Assembly: GCF_004006295.1 (NCBI RefSeq)
Contig: NZ_CP026095.1
Location: 392,501 to 456,500 of the forward strand
DNA: 64,000 nucleotides
From: Peribacillus asahii
GTDB lineage: Bacteria > Bacillota > Bacilli > Bacillales > DSM-1321
Direction: 5' to 3'
Part shown: piece by piece, positions 12,784-24,823 of the stretch
Layout of the letters: each line of letters opens with the position of its first letter
Numbering within the stretch: the stretch's first letter is position 1
Translations under genes and position numbers: made by a program
Notes under the pieces: generated by a model
Told to the model about the DNA's origin: nothing
Seen by the model: the letters and a program-made list of their open reading frames with translations, nothing else
Databases searched by the model: none

Positions 12784-13107
12784 TTAGTGTGAGGCTTCAT
12801 TGTGATGATTAGATTGCTCATCTTTTTCAGTAATATCTTCTGGAAGAAAGTTTTTTATAGCATCTGCTACTTGAGAGTCTTTTGGTTCAGATGAGTCAAC
12901 AGAGTCTCTTTGCTGCATTAAGTCGACGATTGGACAATAGCGAAGAATCCCTTCCCCAATTTTCATGCCAGCCATCATGGCAACGAATAAATACGATTCT
13001 TTCCATGGTTTTTTTGCCATTTTAGCGATTGCCCAAGCTAATACTGTAAAACCACAAGTAATACGTAATAAAGAGTTAAGGATACCGATATTCCGTTCAA
13101 ACTTCAT
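12784..13107 (-). CDS. small YgaP-like (DUF2892) membrane protein
   Basis: This 107-residue protein faces the pur operon. The N-terminal 55 residues look like the DUF2892/YgaP membrane domain: the start FERNIGILNSLLRITCG, then a hydrophobic helix, KPWKES, a second hydrophobic stretch and GEGILRYCPI. The remaining 45 residues are polar and acidic, ending in HHNEASH. Function is unknown; YgaP-type domains are sometimes fused to rhodanese, but no rhodanese domain is present. A GAAGGGA ribosome site precedes the start on the minus strand. Confidence 0.7.
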   Translation of the reverse strand: MKFERNIGILNSLLRITCGFTVLAWAIAKMAKKPWKESYLFVAMMAGMKIGEGILRYCPIVDLMQQRDSVDSSEPKDSQVADAIKNFLPEDITEKDEQSNHHNEASH

Positions 13108-13248
13108 TTTGCCATCTTCCCTTCATAAAAATTTAACAGTAATAGGAGATAAGTTTACTGTGTTTAGCTAAATAAATGTGATACTATAAACATACAATTA
13201 ATCGGATGTTACCACACTTTGTTTCAGATACTTTATGGGGGGATGTTC

Positions 13249-14994
13249 ATGTTAGAACAACGCTATAGGTGGAAAAATAAACATCTGCGAGAGCATATTG
13301 AAGTACTGGATGGTCAGCGTGCACCATATCTTTTATTAACAAATGCTACGTATTTAAATCAAACAATGCGACAATGGGTTACAGCAAACATTTGGATTTA
13401 CGATGACCGAATTGTCTATGTTGGAAATAACCTTCCTGAGATTACAGATGGTTGCGAAGTGGTAGATTGTACCGGAAAAGTTTTAGTACCGGGATATATT
13501 GAACCACATGCACATCCATTTCAGTTATATAATCCCCATTCTTTTAGCCACTATACATCATCTTTTGGAACGACAACGCTTATCAATGACAACTTGCTAT
13601 TACTCCTTCAATTGAATAAAAAGAAAGCGTTTTCTTTTCTGGGGGAACTTCGAAATATCCCGACATCAATGTATTGGTGGATGCGCTTTGACTCCCAAAC
13701 AGAATTAAATGAGGAGGAGAGCTTTATTTCTCATAGTGCTGTAAAGTCTTGGCTTGAGCATGATGCTGTTCTTCAAGGGGGAGAGTTAACAGGGTGGCCG
13801 CGATTGTTAGCGGGGGATGACATGATGCTTCACTGGATTCAAGAAGCAAAACGAATGCGCAAAAAAATTGAAGGGCATTTTCCAGGAGCATCTGAGAAAA
13901 CATTAGCGAAAATGATGCTGTTTGGGGTAGATAGTGATCATGAGGCGATGACGGGGGACGAAGTGATGAATCGTCTGCTGCAGGGCTATTCTGTATCTTT
14001 AAGATATTCATCGATTCGACCGGATTTACCTAAATTACTACAGGAAATTCATGAATTGGGTATTGATCAATATGATCATCTTTTTTTAACAACAGATGGT
14101 TCCCCGCCTTCTTTTTATGAGCAGGGGTGTATGGATGTATTAATTAAACTAGCGATTGAGAATGGCGTTCCTATTATCGATGCTTATAATATGGCCACTG
14201 TGAATATTGCTCGCTATTATAATATTGATTATTTGCATGGCAATATTGCAACGGGGCGAGTAGCGAATATTAACTTTTTAACGGATGCTATGAACCCAGC
14301 ACCTGTGTCTGTACTGGCGAAAGGAAAATGGGTGAAACGAGATGGTATTTCTATGGAGCTGGACCGACCAATTAGTTGGCAAGAGTTCGGTTTTGACCGA
14401 CTTGAATTAGATTGGCAATTAGATCTTGCAGAGGACTTTGAATTTTCGATGCCATTTGGAATTGAAATGATGAATAATGTAATTACGAAGCCTTATTCAA
14501 TTGTTTGTGATGTTGGAAACGAAGAATTGCCTTTTGATCATGATGAGTGCTTTTTTATGCTGATTGACCGAGAAGGGAAATGGAGAATTAATACAATTCT
14601 AAAAGGGTTTGCTAATAGACTATGCGGGTTTGCAGCGTCATACACTAGTACAGGCGACATTATTTTGATTGGGAAACGGAAAAAAGATATGCTTGCTGCT
14701 TTTAATCGTATGAAAGAATTAGGTGGTGGTATCGTTATTGCAGAATACGGAGAAATCATTGGCGAGCTGCCTCTTGTATTAAGAGGAGTAATGTCTGATA
14801 AATCTGTTCCTGAATTGATTCAAGAGGAAAATTGGATTAAACAATTATTAAGGGAAAGAGGCTATCGGTTTGCAGATCCGATTTATACGCTGCAATTTTT
14901 CTCGACGACTCATTTGCCTTATATTCGTGTTACGCAAAGAGGGCTTTATGATGTTATGAATAAAACTGTACTCTTTCCTACTATAATGCGTTAA
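13249..14994 (+). CDS. yerA: adenine deaminase-like amidohydrolase YerA
   Basis: This 581-residue protein belongs to the adenine deaminase (COG1001) branch of the amidohydrolases. The N-terminal metal motif is EPHAHPFQLYNPH; it has histidines in the HxH positions but adds a proline context unlike classical AdeC. The start KWRNKHLREHIEVLDG and gene position after purD match B. subtilis YerA. I use ATG 13249, six bases after a run of six Gs; ATG 13243 is possible. The true substrate of YerA is not established, and a purine role is suggested only by its neighbours. Confidence 0.85.
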   Translation: MLEQRYRWKNKHLREHIEVLDGQRAPYLLLTNATYLNQTMRQWVTANIWIYDDRIVYVGNNLPEITDGCEVVDCTGKVLVPGYIEPHAHPFQLYNPHSFSHYTSSFGTTTLINDNLLLLLQLNKKKAFSFLGELRNIPTSMYWWMRFDSQTELNEEESFISHSAVKSWLEHDAVLQGGELTGWPRLLAGDDMMLHWIQEAKRMRKKIEGHFPGASEKTLAKMMLFGVDSDHEAMTGDEVMNRLLQGYSVSLRYSSIRPDLPKLLQEIHELGIDQYDHLFLTTDGSPPSFYEQGCMDVLIKLAIENGVPIIDAYNMATVNIARYYNIDYLHGNIATGRVANINFLTDAMNPAPVSVLAKGKWVKRDGISMELDRPISWQEFGFDRLELDWQLDLAEDFEFSMPFGIEMMNNVITKPYSIVCDVGNEELPFDHDECFFMLIDREGKWRINTILKGFANRLCGFAASYTSTGDIILIGKRKKDMLAAFNRMKELGGGIVIAEYGEIIGELPLVLRGVMSDKSVPELIQEENWIKQLLRERGYRFADPIYTLQFFSTTHLPYIRVTQRGLYDVMNKTVLFPTIMR

Positions 14995-15023
14995 AATATA
15001 AAAGAAACCAAGGGAGTGGGATG

Positions 15024-16070
15024 ATGAAACGTAACATCGTGCTGTGTCTATTGGTTGCAGGGGTATTGATAACGGGTTGTTCAAAAAAGGAAGAAGTTCA
15101 GGAGCCGGTTCCAGTAGAAGAGGATGTACCAAAGGAAGAAGCTGAAGCTCCCGAATTCGTTCATACTTACCCATTAACTGGTGTCGGTACAAATGATTCG
15201 ATCGACCAGCGCGCGGTTGCAGTGATGGTAAATAATCATACGAAAGCTCGTCCACAGTCCGGTCTTACCAAAGCGGATATTGTTTATGAAATGCTGGCGG
15301 AAGGCGAAGTTACACGATTATTAGCGGTATATCAAAGCGAAAAACCAGAACAAGTAGGCCCAATTCGTAGTGCACGTGACTATTATATAGAGCTTGCTAA
15401 AGGATTAGATTGTATTTATGTTTGTCATGGAAATAGTCCAGATGCTGAGAGTATGCTTAAACAAGGATATATCGATCATTTGAATGGTTTGTATTATGAT
15501 GGTACGCTATTTAAGCGTTCGAGTGAACGAAAAGCTCCACATAATTCTTATATTAGTTTTGAAAATATTGAAAAGGGAGCAATGGAAAAGGGGTATAATT
15601 TGACTGGTGCTCCAGCCTCTTTCGTTTTTTTAAATAAAGAAGAGATAAAAAGGTTAGAAGGAGATTCCGTGACAAAAGTTAGTATTAACTATGGATTCCC
15701 CGCCTATAATACGCAGTTTGAGTATGATGTACAACAAGGAAAATATAAAAGATATTCAAACGGTGAGCAAACAAAGGAGGCAACGACATCTGTTCCTGTA
15801 CTTGTCGATAATGTCTTGATTATTGAGACAGCACATCGAGTAATAGATAAAGTTGGCCGCCGCGATATTGACCTGCAAAGTGGAGGAAAAGGCTATCTGC
15901 TTCAAAAAGGGAAAGTGAAGGAAGTAGAATGGATAAATAAAGACGGAAGAATCGTTCCAGTTTCAAATGGGGTAGATGTTGGCTTGATTCCAGGGAAAAC
16001 GTGGGTTAACATTATACCGAACCAACCAGGGTTGACCCAAAACGTAACATTGAATGCTGCTGGAAATTGA
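15024..16070 (+). CDS. yerB: lipoprotein YerB (DUF3048)
   Basis: This is a 348-residue exported lipoprotein. The signal peptide ends in a lipobox, LITGC, with the modified cysteine near residue 20, followed by a Glu/Lys/Pro-rich linker. The body matches DUF3048: RAVAVMVNNHTKARPQSGLTKADIVYEMLAEG and PIRSARDYYIELA are hallmark stretches. Two adjacent ATGs (15021 and 15024) are possible; AGGGAG spacing favours the second. Function is unknown. It sits with yerC and pcrB as in B. subtilis. Confidence 0.88.
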   Translation: MKRNIVLCLLVAGVLITGCSKKEEVQEPVPVEEDVPKEEAEAPEFVHTYPLTGVGTNDSIDQRAVAVMVNNHTKARPQSGLTKADIVYEMLAEGEVTRLLAVYQSEKPEQVGPIRSARDYYIELAKGLDCIYVCHGNSPDAESMLKQGYIDHLNGLYYDGTLFKRSSERKAPHNSYISFENIEKGAMEKGYNLTGAPASFVFLNKEEIKRLEGDSVTKVSINYGFPAYNTQFEYDVQQGKYKRYSNGEQTKEATTSVPVLVDNVLIIETAHRVIDKVGRRDIDLQSGGKGYLLQKGKVKEVEWINKDGRIVPVSNGVDVGLIPGKTWVNIIPNQPGLTQNVTLNAAGN

Positions 16071-16082
16071 GGAGGAAGTATT

Positions 16083-16385
16083 ATGCAAATCGATAAGATA
16101 AGAGGAAAGGAAACCGATCAGTTATTCAAAGCGATCCAGTCCTTACGTGATCTTGATGAATGCTATCGATTTTTCGATGATTTATGTACGGTAAATGAAA
16201 TCCAATCCTTAGCGCAGCGACTTGAGGTAGCTCGTATGCTTGAAGAAGGGAAAACGTATCATAAAATCGAAACAGAAACGGGAGCTAGTACAGCGACGAT
16301 TTCTCGTGTGAAACGTTGTTTAAATTATGGAAATGATGCGTACTCAATGGCGCTTAACCGTATTAAAGAGGAACCAACTGAATGA
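16083..16385 (+). CDS. yerC: TrpR/YerC-family DNA-binding protein
   Basis: This is a 100-residue helical protein of the TrpR-like YerC/YecD family. The helix-turn-helix is visible in MLEEGKTYHKIETETGASTATISRVKRCLNYG (about residues 55-86), where GASTATISRVKR is the recognition helix region. Some YerC-type proteins have been linked to regulation of histidine or purine-related genes, but the target here is unknown. A GGAGGAAG site lies 5-8 bases upstream, and a terminator follows. Confidence 0.85.
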   Translation: MQIDKIRGKETDQLFKAIQSLRDLDECYRFFDDLCTVNEIQSLAQRLEVARMLEEGKTYHKIETETGASTATISRVKRCLNYGNDAYSMALNRIKEEPTE

Positions 16386-16401
16386 TAATAAAAGGACTAG
16401 A

Positions 16402-16432
16402 AAAAGCCGAGGAATCGTTCCCGGCTTTTCTT
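16402..16432 (+). terminator. terminator after yerC
   Basis: AAAAGCCG pairs with CGGCTTTT (an inner GG/CC extends it) and is followed by CTTT. It closes the yerA-yerB-yerC group. Confidence 0.7.
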
Positions 16433-16461
16433 TGAGTTCTAAAAAATCTTAGTGCTATAAT
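16432..16461 (+). promoter_or_regulatory. candidate sigma-A promoter of pcrB-pcrA-ligA
   Basis: TTGAGT at 16432-16437 and a perfect TATAAT at 16456-16461 are separated by 18 bases, 32 bases before the pcrB start codon and immediately after the yerC terminator. Confidence 0.55.
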
Positions 16462-16493
16462 GGTGTAATGGCAGAAGAGAATGGAGGATAACT

Positions 16494-17177
16494 ATGTACG
16501 ATTTTCGCGAGTGGAAACATGTGTTTAAGCTCGATCCTAATAAAGAAATAACAGATGAAGATCTTGAAAAAGTGTGCGAATCGGGGACAGATGCCATATT
16601 GGTTGGTGGGACAGATGGAGTAACGTTAGAAAATGTTCTGCATTTAATGGCTCGTGTTCGCCGCTATACTGTGCCATGTGTGCTGGAGGTTTCATCTATT
16701 GAAACCGTTACACCGGGATTTGATTTATATTTTATTCCGAGTGTACTCAATAGTAAGAATCCGGACTGGATGATGGGGCTGCATCAAAAAGCGGTCAAGG
16801 AATATGGGTTACTGATGAATTGGGATGAAGTGTTTGTTGAAGGGTACTGTATTTTAAACGCAGAGTGCAAAGCTGCACAATTAACTGAGGCGAATACAAT
16901 GCTTGATGAGGAGGATGTGGCAGCCTATGCGATGGTGGCTGAAAAGATGTTTAACTTGCCAATTTTCTATTTGGAATACAGTGGGAACTATGGAGATGTG
17001 TCGGTTGTTCAAGCGGCTAAAGAGAACCTAGAAAATACGGTTCTTTTTTATGGTGGAGGTATTACGTCAGCTCATCAAGCAAGCGAAATGGCTCAATTTG
17101 CTGATGTTGTCGTTGTTGGTAATATTGTCTATGACGATTTACAAGCTGCTTTAGAGACAGTTAAGGCTGTTAAATAG
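16494..17177 (+). CDS. pcrB: heptaprenylglyceryl phosphate synthase PcrB
   Basis: PcrB joins heptaprenyl diphosphate to glycerol-1-phosphate, making an archaeal-type ether lipid precursor in Bacillales. The 227-residue TIM-barrel protein shows [13 protein letters not shown] at the start, the phosphate-binding [12 protein letters not shown] region (about 31-43), [10 protein letters not shown] near 163 and the C-terminal phosphate loop [12 protein letters not shown]. The GGAGG site is 6 bases from ATG. It directly precedes pcrA, as in B. subtilis and Staphylococcus. Confidence 0.94.
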   Translation: MYDFREWKHVFKLDPNKEITDEDLEKVCESGTDAILVGGTDGVTLENVLHLMARVRRYTVPCVLEVSSIETVTPGFDLYFIPSVLNSKNPDWMMGLHQKAVKEYGLLMNWDEVFVEGYCILNAECKAAQLTEANTMLDEEDVAAYAMVAEKMFNLPIFYLEYSGNYGDVSVVQAAKENLENTVLFYGGGITSAHQASEMAQFADVVVVGNIVYDDLQAALETVKAVK

Positions 17178-17224
17178 CTATAGATGTAGTATAATTTAAG
17201 AACAAATGTTCGTTAGGTGGTGCA

Positions 17225-19459
17225 ATGATGCAATTTTTAGTAGAGAAATTATTAAACGGGTTGAATCAACAGCAGCAACAAGCAGTTAAAGCAACAGAAG
17301 GTCCTCTATTAATTATGGCAGGGGCAGGAAGCGGAAAGACACGTGTGCTGACTCATCGAATTGCTTATTTAATGGTAGAGAAGCAAGTCGCGCCGTGGAA
17401 TATTTTAGCCATTACGTTTACAAATAAAGCCGCGCGCGAAATGAAAGAACGAATTCGCAGCATTTTAGGGGGAACGTCTGATGAGATTTGGATTTCAACG
17501 TTTCACTCGATGTGTGTTCGAATTTTACGCCGGGATATCGATCGCATGGGCTTTAGCCGCAATTTTTCAATATTAGATACAACGGATCAACAATCTGTGA
17601 TTAAACAAATTTTAAAAGATCGCAATATGGATCCAAAGAAAAATGATTACCGCTCGATTTTAGGAAGCATCAGTTCGGCGAAAAATGAGCTGGTTACGCC
17701 GGAGGAATATGCGAAAACAGCGGCTGATTTTTATACGCAATCTGTATCTGATGTGTATACCGAATATCAAAAACGACTTCGTAAAAATCAAGCCCTCGAC
17801 TTCGACGATTTGATTATGATGACGATTCAATTATTTCAACGTGTTCCAGAAGTGCTTGAATATTATCAGCGGAAATTTCAATATATTCACGTTGATGAGT
17901 ATCAGGACACGAATCGCGCACAATACATGCTTGTAAAGCTATTAGCTTCACGTTTTCGTAATTTATGTGTAGTGGGAGATTCGGATCAATCCATCTACCG
18001 CTGGCGTGGCGCGGATATCGCGAACATTTTATCTTTCGAAAAAGATTATCCGAATGCCACGATGATTTTCTTGGAGCAAAACTATCGTTCAACGAAACGA
18101 ATTTTGGAAGCTGCCAATAAGGTGATTGAGAATAATCGTAACCGTAAACCAAAAAATCTTTGGACAGAAAATCTAGAAGGCGAGAAAATTTTCTATTATC
18201 GTGCAGATAGTGAGCAAGGAGAAGCACAGTTTGTAGCTGGAAAAATTAATGAGCTCACAAGGAATGGAAAAACATTATCTGATATTGCGATTTTATATCG
18301 TACCAATGCCCAGTCGCGGGTAATGGAGGAAGTTTTACTAAAATCGAATCTGAACTATACCATTGTTGGCGGGACAAAATTCTATGATCGTAAAGAGATT
18401 AAGGATTTACTGGCCTATTTACGTCTGATTTCAAACCCGGACGATGATATTAGTTTACGCCGTATCATTAATGTGCCGAAGCGCGGGATTGGGGCTACTT
18501 CGATGGATAAGGTTGCGGATTATGCGCGGCAGTATGATCTTTCCATCTATCAAGCTCTTGAGTCTGTAGAGATGATTGGTATAAGTGCCAAAGCAACAAA
18601 ATCGGCACGTGAATTTGCTAATTTAATTAGAAATTATACGAATCAGCAAGAATACTTGTCTGTTACAGAGCTTGTAGAAGAAGTGCTTGATAAAACGGGT
18701 TATCGTGATATGCTTCAAACAGAAAATACAATCGAAGCGCAAAGTCGTTTAGAAAATATTGATGAATTTTTGTCAGTAACAAAAGCATTTGAAGATAATA
18801 ATGAAGACAAGTCGCTTATCGGCTTTTTAACAGACTTAGCGTTAGTAGCAGATATCGATCAACTAGATGAACAAAAAGTTGAAGAACAAGATCAAGTAAC
18901 GCTTATGACACTTCACTCTGCAAAAGGCCTTGAATTCCCTATTGTCTTTTTACTAGGCCTAGAAGAAGGTGTCTTCCCGCATAGCCGTTCATTGGCAGAT
19001 GAGCAAGAAATGGAAGAAGAGCGGCGCTTGGCGTATGTTGGTGTCACTCGTGCTGAGGAGCAATTATTTATTACGAATGCTCAAATGCGGACATTATTTG
19101 GTCGGACGAATATGAATCCTGTTTCTCGTTTTGTTAGTGAAATTCCAGCAGAGCTATTGGAAGATCTAAAACCAGCTCCTAAAAGTAAAACGTCCTTTAG
19201 TTCAACAGCACGAACGTCAGCGACGACACAGCGCAAAGCACCAGCTTCATTTGGTCGCGCAGTTTCAACTCCATCTGCGACAGGAGGCGATGGAATCGAT
19301 TGGGCAGTCGGTGATAAAGCGTCCCATAAAAAGTGGGGAATTGGCACGGTTGTTAGTGTGAAGGGTGAAGGAGAAGGAAAAGAGCTGGATATTGCCTTTC
19401 CAAGTCCAACGGGTATTAAGCGTCTGCTTGCTAAATTTGCTCCAGTTGAAAAAGTATAA
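17225..19459 (+). CDS. pcrA: ATP-dependent DNA helicase PcrA
   Basis: PcrA is the essential Gram-positive SF1A (UvrD-like) helicase acting in repair, rolling-circle replication and conflict removal. The Walker A motif is GAGSGKT near residue 33; the Walker B-type segment [11 protein letters not shown], motif [11 protein letters not shown] and the motif [10 protein letters not shown] are all present. The C-terminus carries the Tudor-like RNA polymerase-binding domain ([15 protein letters not shown] to the end). The two first codons are both ATG (17225 and 17228), after AGGTGGTG. It has 744 residues, normal for the family. Confidence 0.97.
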   Translation: MMQFLVEKLLNGLNQQQQQAVKATEGPLLIMAGAGSGKTRVLTHRIAYLMVEKQVAPWNILAITFTNKAAREMKERIRSILGGTSDEIWISTFHSMCVRILRRDIDRMGFSRNFSILDTTDQQSVIKQILKDRNMDPKKNDYRSILGSISSAKNELVTPEEYAKTAADFYTQSVSDVYTEYQKRLRKNQALDFDDLIMMTIQLFQRVPEVLEYYQRKFQYIHVDEYQDTNRAQYMLVKLLASRFRNLCVVGDSDQSIYRWRGADIANILSFEKDYPNATMIFLEQNYRSTKRILEAANKVIENNRNRKPKNLWTENLEGEKIFYYRADSEQGEAQFVAGKINELTRNGKTLSDIAILYRTNAQSRVMEEVLLKSNLNYTIVGGTKFYDRKEIKDLLAYLRLISNPDDDISLRRIINVPKRGIGATSMDKVADYARQYDLSIYQALESVEMIGISAKATKSAREFANLIRNYTNQQEYLSVTELVEEVLDKTGYRDMLQTENTIEAQSRLENIDEFLSVTKAFEDNNEDKSLIGFLTDLALVADIDQLDEQKVEEQDQVTLMTLHSAKGLEFPIVFLLGLEEGVFPHSRSLADEQEMEEERRLAYVGVTRAEEQLFITNAQMRTLFGRTNMNPVSRFVSEIPAELLEDLKPAPKSKTSFSSTARTSATTQRKAPASFGRAVSTPSATGGDGIDWAVGDKASHKKWGIGTVVSVKGEGEGKELDIAFPSPTGIKRLLAKFAPVEKV

Positions 19460-21523
<2,064 letters not shown>

Positions 21524-21532
21524 GAGGTGTAC

Positions 21533-22705
21533 ATGATGAAGAAACACTCCATTCTCGGAATGGTTCTTGTTTTGCTGCTTGCTGGGTGTGCCCCAAGTTT
21601 TGATAAAGAACAAGAGGTGGTCCAAGATTCAGAAGATAAAAAGGAAACAGCAATCATCCCGAAATATAAAATTTCAGATGAGTACTATCAAACGATTCTA
21701 CCATTTGAGCCATCGAAAGCCCGCGGTCTTGTCGTCTCCAATTTGAATACTAGATACGACATTGAGGAATTTGAAAATGGTTTAATGCGAATTGCTCAAA
21801 CTCAATTTGACCCGGATGACTACTTGTTTCAAGAAGGACAACTATTGGACAATAAAACGATTTCTAGGTGGTTAGAACGTAAATATACGAAAGAACAGCT
21901 AAAGGAAAAAGATCGAAAAGAATCCGAGAATCTAGGATTAAATCCGGTTGATCCGGGAACAGGCGATATTGCTAAACGAAATGAAGAAAACCCCATTTAC
22001 TTAGCACATATTTTAGAGCACAACTATCTGGTCAAATCGGATAACAATAAAGTAAGTCTTGGTGGTGTCGTAATTGGTTTGGCACTGAATTCGGTTCATT
22101 ATTATCAGAAAGAAGCATATGGTGCTACGTACGAGACGGATATTAGCAGTTCTGAATTAGAAAAGGAAGGGAAGAAAATTGCTGGGCAAGTATTGAAGCG
22201 ACTACGCTCAATGGACGAAATGAAAGATATTCCGATTACAATTGCTTTATTTGAACAAAAAGAAAAATCATCCGTTGTGCCGGGGAATTTTATTTCCTAT
22301 ACAAATATTAATCATAAATCGAGTGAAATTAGTAAATGGGTCGATGTGGATGAAGAATATTACTTATTTCCTTCTTCAACTGCCGAAAAGAAATATCGTG
22401 ATGATGTGAATACCTTTACGAATTTTAAAGAAGATGTAGAGCAATATTTCCCTAACTTTAATGGTGTCATTGGACGAGCTTTTTATATAGATAAGCAACT
22501 ACAAAGTTTAAATATCGACATTCCGATTCAGTTTTATGGGAATTCTGAAGCGATTGGATTTACACAATATGTAGCTGGTTTGATTATGGAGCGATTCCCG
22601 AAATATATTTCCATTCAAGTATCGATTACTTCTGTGAACGGACCAGAAGCGTTAATTGTTCGCGAAACGAATCAGGATGAACCAACGGTCCATATTTATG
22701 AGTAG
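21533..22705 (+). CDS. camS: CamS-family sex pheromone precursor lipoprotein
   Basis: This 390-residue lipoprotein corresponds to B. subtilis YerH and staphylococcal CamS, whose signal peptide is processed into a peptide pheromone in some species. The signal sequence KHSILGMVLVLLLAGC ends in a lipobox LAGC. The body has the CamS hallmarks GVVIGLALNSVHYYQKE and a C-terminal SVNGPEALIVRETN. It starts at ATG 21533 or 21536 just after ligA, with AGAGGTG upstream; I also see a GTG at 21527 that would only lengthen the signal peptide. A terminator follows. Confidence 0.88.
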   Translation: MMKKHSILGMVLVLLLAGCAPSFDKEQEVVQDSEDKKETAIIPKYKISDEYYQTILPFEPSKARGLVVSNLNTRYDIEEFENGLMRIAQTQFDPDDYLFQEGQLLDNKTISRWLERKYTKEQLKEKDRKESENLGLNPVDPGTGDIAKRNEENPIYLAHILEHNYLVKSDNNKVSLGGVVIGLALNSVHYYQKEAYGATYETDISSSELEKEGKKIAGQVLKRLRSMDEMKDIPITIALFEQKEKSSVVPGNFISYTNINHKSSEISKWVDVDEEYYLFPSSTAEKKYRDDVNTFTNFKEDVEQYFPNFNGVIGRAFYIDKQLQSLNIDIPIQFYGNSEAIGFTQYVAGLIMERFPKYISIQVSITSVNGPEALIVRETNQDEPTVHIYE

Positions 22706-22710
22706 GAAAG

Positions 22711-22743
22711 TGATGAAGCTGATTATAGCTTCATCCTTTTTTC
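22711..22743 (+). terminator. terminator after camS
   Basis: GATGAAGCT (22712-22720) pairs with AGCTTCATC (22727-22735) across a 6-base loop, followed by CCTTTTTT. It separates the ligA-camS unit from gatCAB. Confidence 0.85.
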
Positions 22744-23046
22744 TCGGAAATTTCGCCATGATTCTGTTATTTCCCAGAAAATATTTGTAGATGTTTTGAA
22801 TTTCGACAACGTTTCCGATGTTGCTTTATTCTGCAATAGTTTGATATGATTTAAAGGATGATTTTAGCGGTTTTACAAAATAAAAAAGTCTAAAAATTTT
22901 CAAGATATTTTAGTGTCTAGCGGCTAGCTCGGTATGAAAAAGATGGTGATCCTTAAAGGTCGAAAGTGCCTGTTGAGTTAATGTCTATTTCCCAACGAGC
23001 TGATTCAGTCGTTTGCGCTTTTTTAAAATTAGCGGAGGTGAAGAGA
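22744..23046. other. intergenic stretch before gatC with a repeat fragment
   Basis: About 300 bases of AT-rich sequence. At 22913-22933 it holds the fragment GTGTCTAGCGGCTAGCTCGGT, similar in style to the repeat-like element at 8209-8265. A frame upstream of gatC stays open through part of it but has no family-like N-terminus. I see no clear promoter. Confidence 0.4.
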
Positions 23047-23337
23047 ATGTCACGTATTTCTATGGAACAAGTTAAACATGTTGCTCATTTGGCTCGTCTT
23101 GCGATTACGGAAGAGGAAGCAAAGCAATTCCAAGATCAACTAGATAAAATGATTTCATTTGCAGAGCAATTAAATGAATTAGATACAGATCAAGTAGTTG
23201 CGACTTCTCATGTATTAGATATGAAAAATGTTATGCGAGAAGATGTAGCTAAACCAGGTTTACCAATTGAAGAGGTCGTGAAGAATGCCCCGGATCATGA
23301 AGATGGGTATATTCGTGTGCCATCTATTATTGAATAA
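23047..23337 (+). CDS. gatC: Asp-tRNA(Asn)/Glu-tRNA(Gln) amidotransferase subunit C
   Basis: GatC is the small, structural subunit of the GatCAB amidotransferase that makes Gln-tRNA(Gln) from Glu-tRNA(Gln). At 96 residues from ATG 23047 ([20 protein letters not shown]) it matches the family; a GGAGGTGAAGAG site precedes it. The frame runs open upstream to 22966, but those residues are not family-like. The gene is followed by gatA after 12 bases. Confidence 0.94.
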   Translation: MSRISMEQVKHVAHLARLAITEEEAKQFQDQLDKMISFAEQLNELDTDQVVATSHVLDMKNVMREDVAKPGLPIEEVVKNAPDHEDGYIRVPSIIE

Positions 23338-23349
23338 GGAGGGAATATG

Positions 23350-24810
23350 ATGTCGTTGTTCGAACAAAAGGTTTCAGAGCTTCATCAACGTTTACATAAT
23401 AAAGAAATTAGCGTCACAGACCTTGTTGACGAATCGTATAAGCGAATCGGACAGGTGGAAGGTCAAGTACAAGCATTTTTAACATTAGACGAAGAAAATG
23501 CGCGTACACAAGCGAAACAATTGGATGAAAAGTTAGCGAAAGGCGAAACAACAAATCCTTTATTTGGGTTGCCAATTGGTGTGAAAGATAATATCGTTAC
23601 AAAAAATTTACGTACAACTTGTGCAAGCAAAATTTTGGAGAACTTTGACCCAATTTACGATGCAACCGTTGTACAGAAGCTGCAACAAGTAGAAACGGTT
23701 ACAATTGGGAAATTAAATATGGATGAATTCGCAATGGGTTCTTCTAATGAAAACTCAGCATTCCAAGCAACAAAGAATCCATGGAATACAGACCATGTAC
23801 CAGGTGGATCTTCAGGTGGTTCAGCTGCATCTGTAGCTGCAGGAGAAGTATTATTCTCGCTTGGTTCTGATACAGGTGGTTCCATTCGTCAACCGGCTGC
23901 CTACTGTGGCGTAGTTGGTTTAAAACCTACATATGGCCGTGTCTCTCGCTTTGGCTTAGTTGCGTTTGCGTCATCTCTTGACCAAATTGGTCCGATTACA
24001 AGAACAGTAGAAGACAATGCATACTTACTTGAGGCCATCTCTGGACTTGATCCAATGGATTCAACATCGGCGAATGTTGACGTACCAAGTTTTGTGAACG
24101 CATTAACAGGTGATGTAAAAGGCTTGAAGATTGCCGTTCCAAAAGAATATCTTGGTGAAGGTGTTGGAGAAGAAGCGCGCAATTCTGTATTAGCGGCATT
24201 AAAAGTATTAGAAAGCTTAGGTGCAGAGTGGGAGGAAGTATCTCTTCCACATTCTAAATATGCCCTAGCTGCTTACTATTTATTATCTTCTTCGGAAGCT
24301 TCGGCAAACCTGGCTCGCTTTGACGGTGTTCGTTACGGTTATCGTACAGATAATGCAGAAAACTTAATTGATATGTACAAGCAAACACGTGCAGAAGGTT
24401 TTGGAGCCGAGGTAAAACGCCGTATTATGCTTGGAACATTCTCTTTAAGCTCTGGTTATTACGATGCATATTACAAAAAAGCACAAAAGGTACGTACATT
24501 AATTAAAAAAGATTTCGAAGACGTTTTCCAAAAATACGATGTTATTATTGGACCGACTGCGCCAACACCAGCGTTCAAAATTGGTGAGCAGGTAAAGGAC
24601 CCATTAACGATGTATGCGAACGATATTTTAACGATTCCAGTAAACCTTGCAGGGGTACCAGGCATTTCGATTCCATGTGGTTTCTCTAAAGAGGGATTAC
24701 CACTAGGCCTACAAATTATCGGTAAGCATTTTGATGAAAGCACAGTTTATCGCACAGCTCATGCATTTGAGCAAGCAACAGATTTTCATAAACAATTTCC
24801 TAAACTGTAA
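23350..24810 (+). CDS. gatA: amidotransferase subunit A (glutamyl-tRNA amidase)
   Basis: GatA hydrolyses glutamine and supplies ammonia to GatB. The amidase signature [16 protein letters not shown] (about 152-167) with the catalytic Ser-Ser-Lys system, including [12 protein letters not shown], is clear. ATG 23350 lies 6 bases from AGGAGG; the adjacent ATG at 23347 is too close. It has 486 residues, normal length, and is central to the gatCAB operon. Confidence 0.96.
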   Translation: MSLFEQKVSELHQRLHNKEISVTDLVDESYKRIGQVEGQVQAFLTLDEENARTQAKQLDEKLAKGETTNPLFGLPIGVKDNIVTKNLRTTCASKILENFDPIYDATVVQKLQQVETVTIGKLNMDEFAMGSSNENSAFQATKNPWNTDHVPGGSSGGSAASVAAGEVLFSLGSDTGGSIRQPAAYCGVVGLKPTYGRVSRFGLVAFASSLDQIGPITRTVEDNAYLLEAISGLDPMDSTSANVDVPSFVNALTGDVKGLKIAVPKEYLGEGVGEEARNSVLAALKVLESLGAEWEEVSLPHSKYALAAYYLLSSSEASANLARFDGVRYGYRTDNAENLIDMYKQTRAEGFGAEVKRRIMLGTFSLSSGYYDAYYKKAQKVRTLIKKDFEDVFQKYDVIIGPTAPTPAFKIGEQVKDPLTMYANDILTIPVNLAGVPGISIPCGFSKEGLPLGLQIIGKHFDESTVYRTAHAFEQATDFHKQFPKL

Positions 24811-24823
24811 GGGGTGAAAAACA

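Noticed and set aside
14848..15255. 135-codon minus-strand frame across the yerA-yerB junction
   Set aside because: It is antisense to two well-supported genes and shows no motif or start signal.
17814..18227. 137-codon minus-strand frame inside pcrA
   Set aside because: It lies wholly antisense to a certain gene, has no ribosome site or family-like sequence and follows the codon pattern of pcrA.
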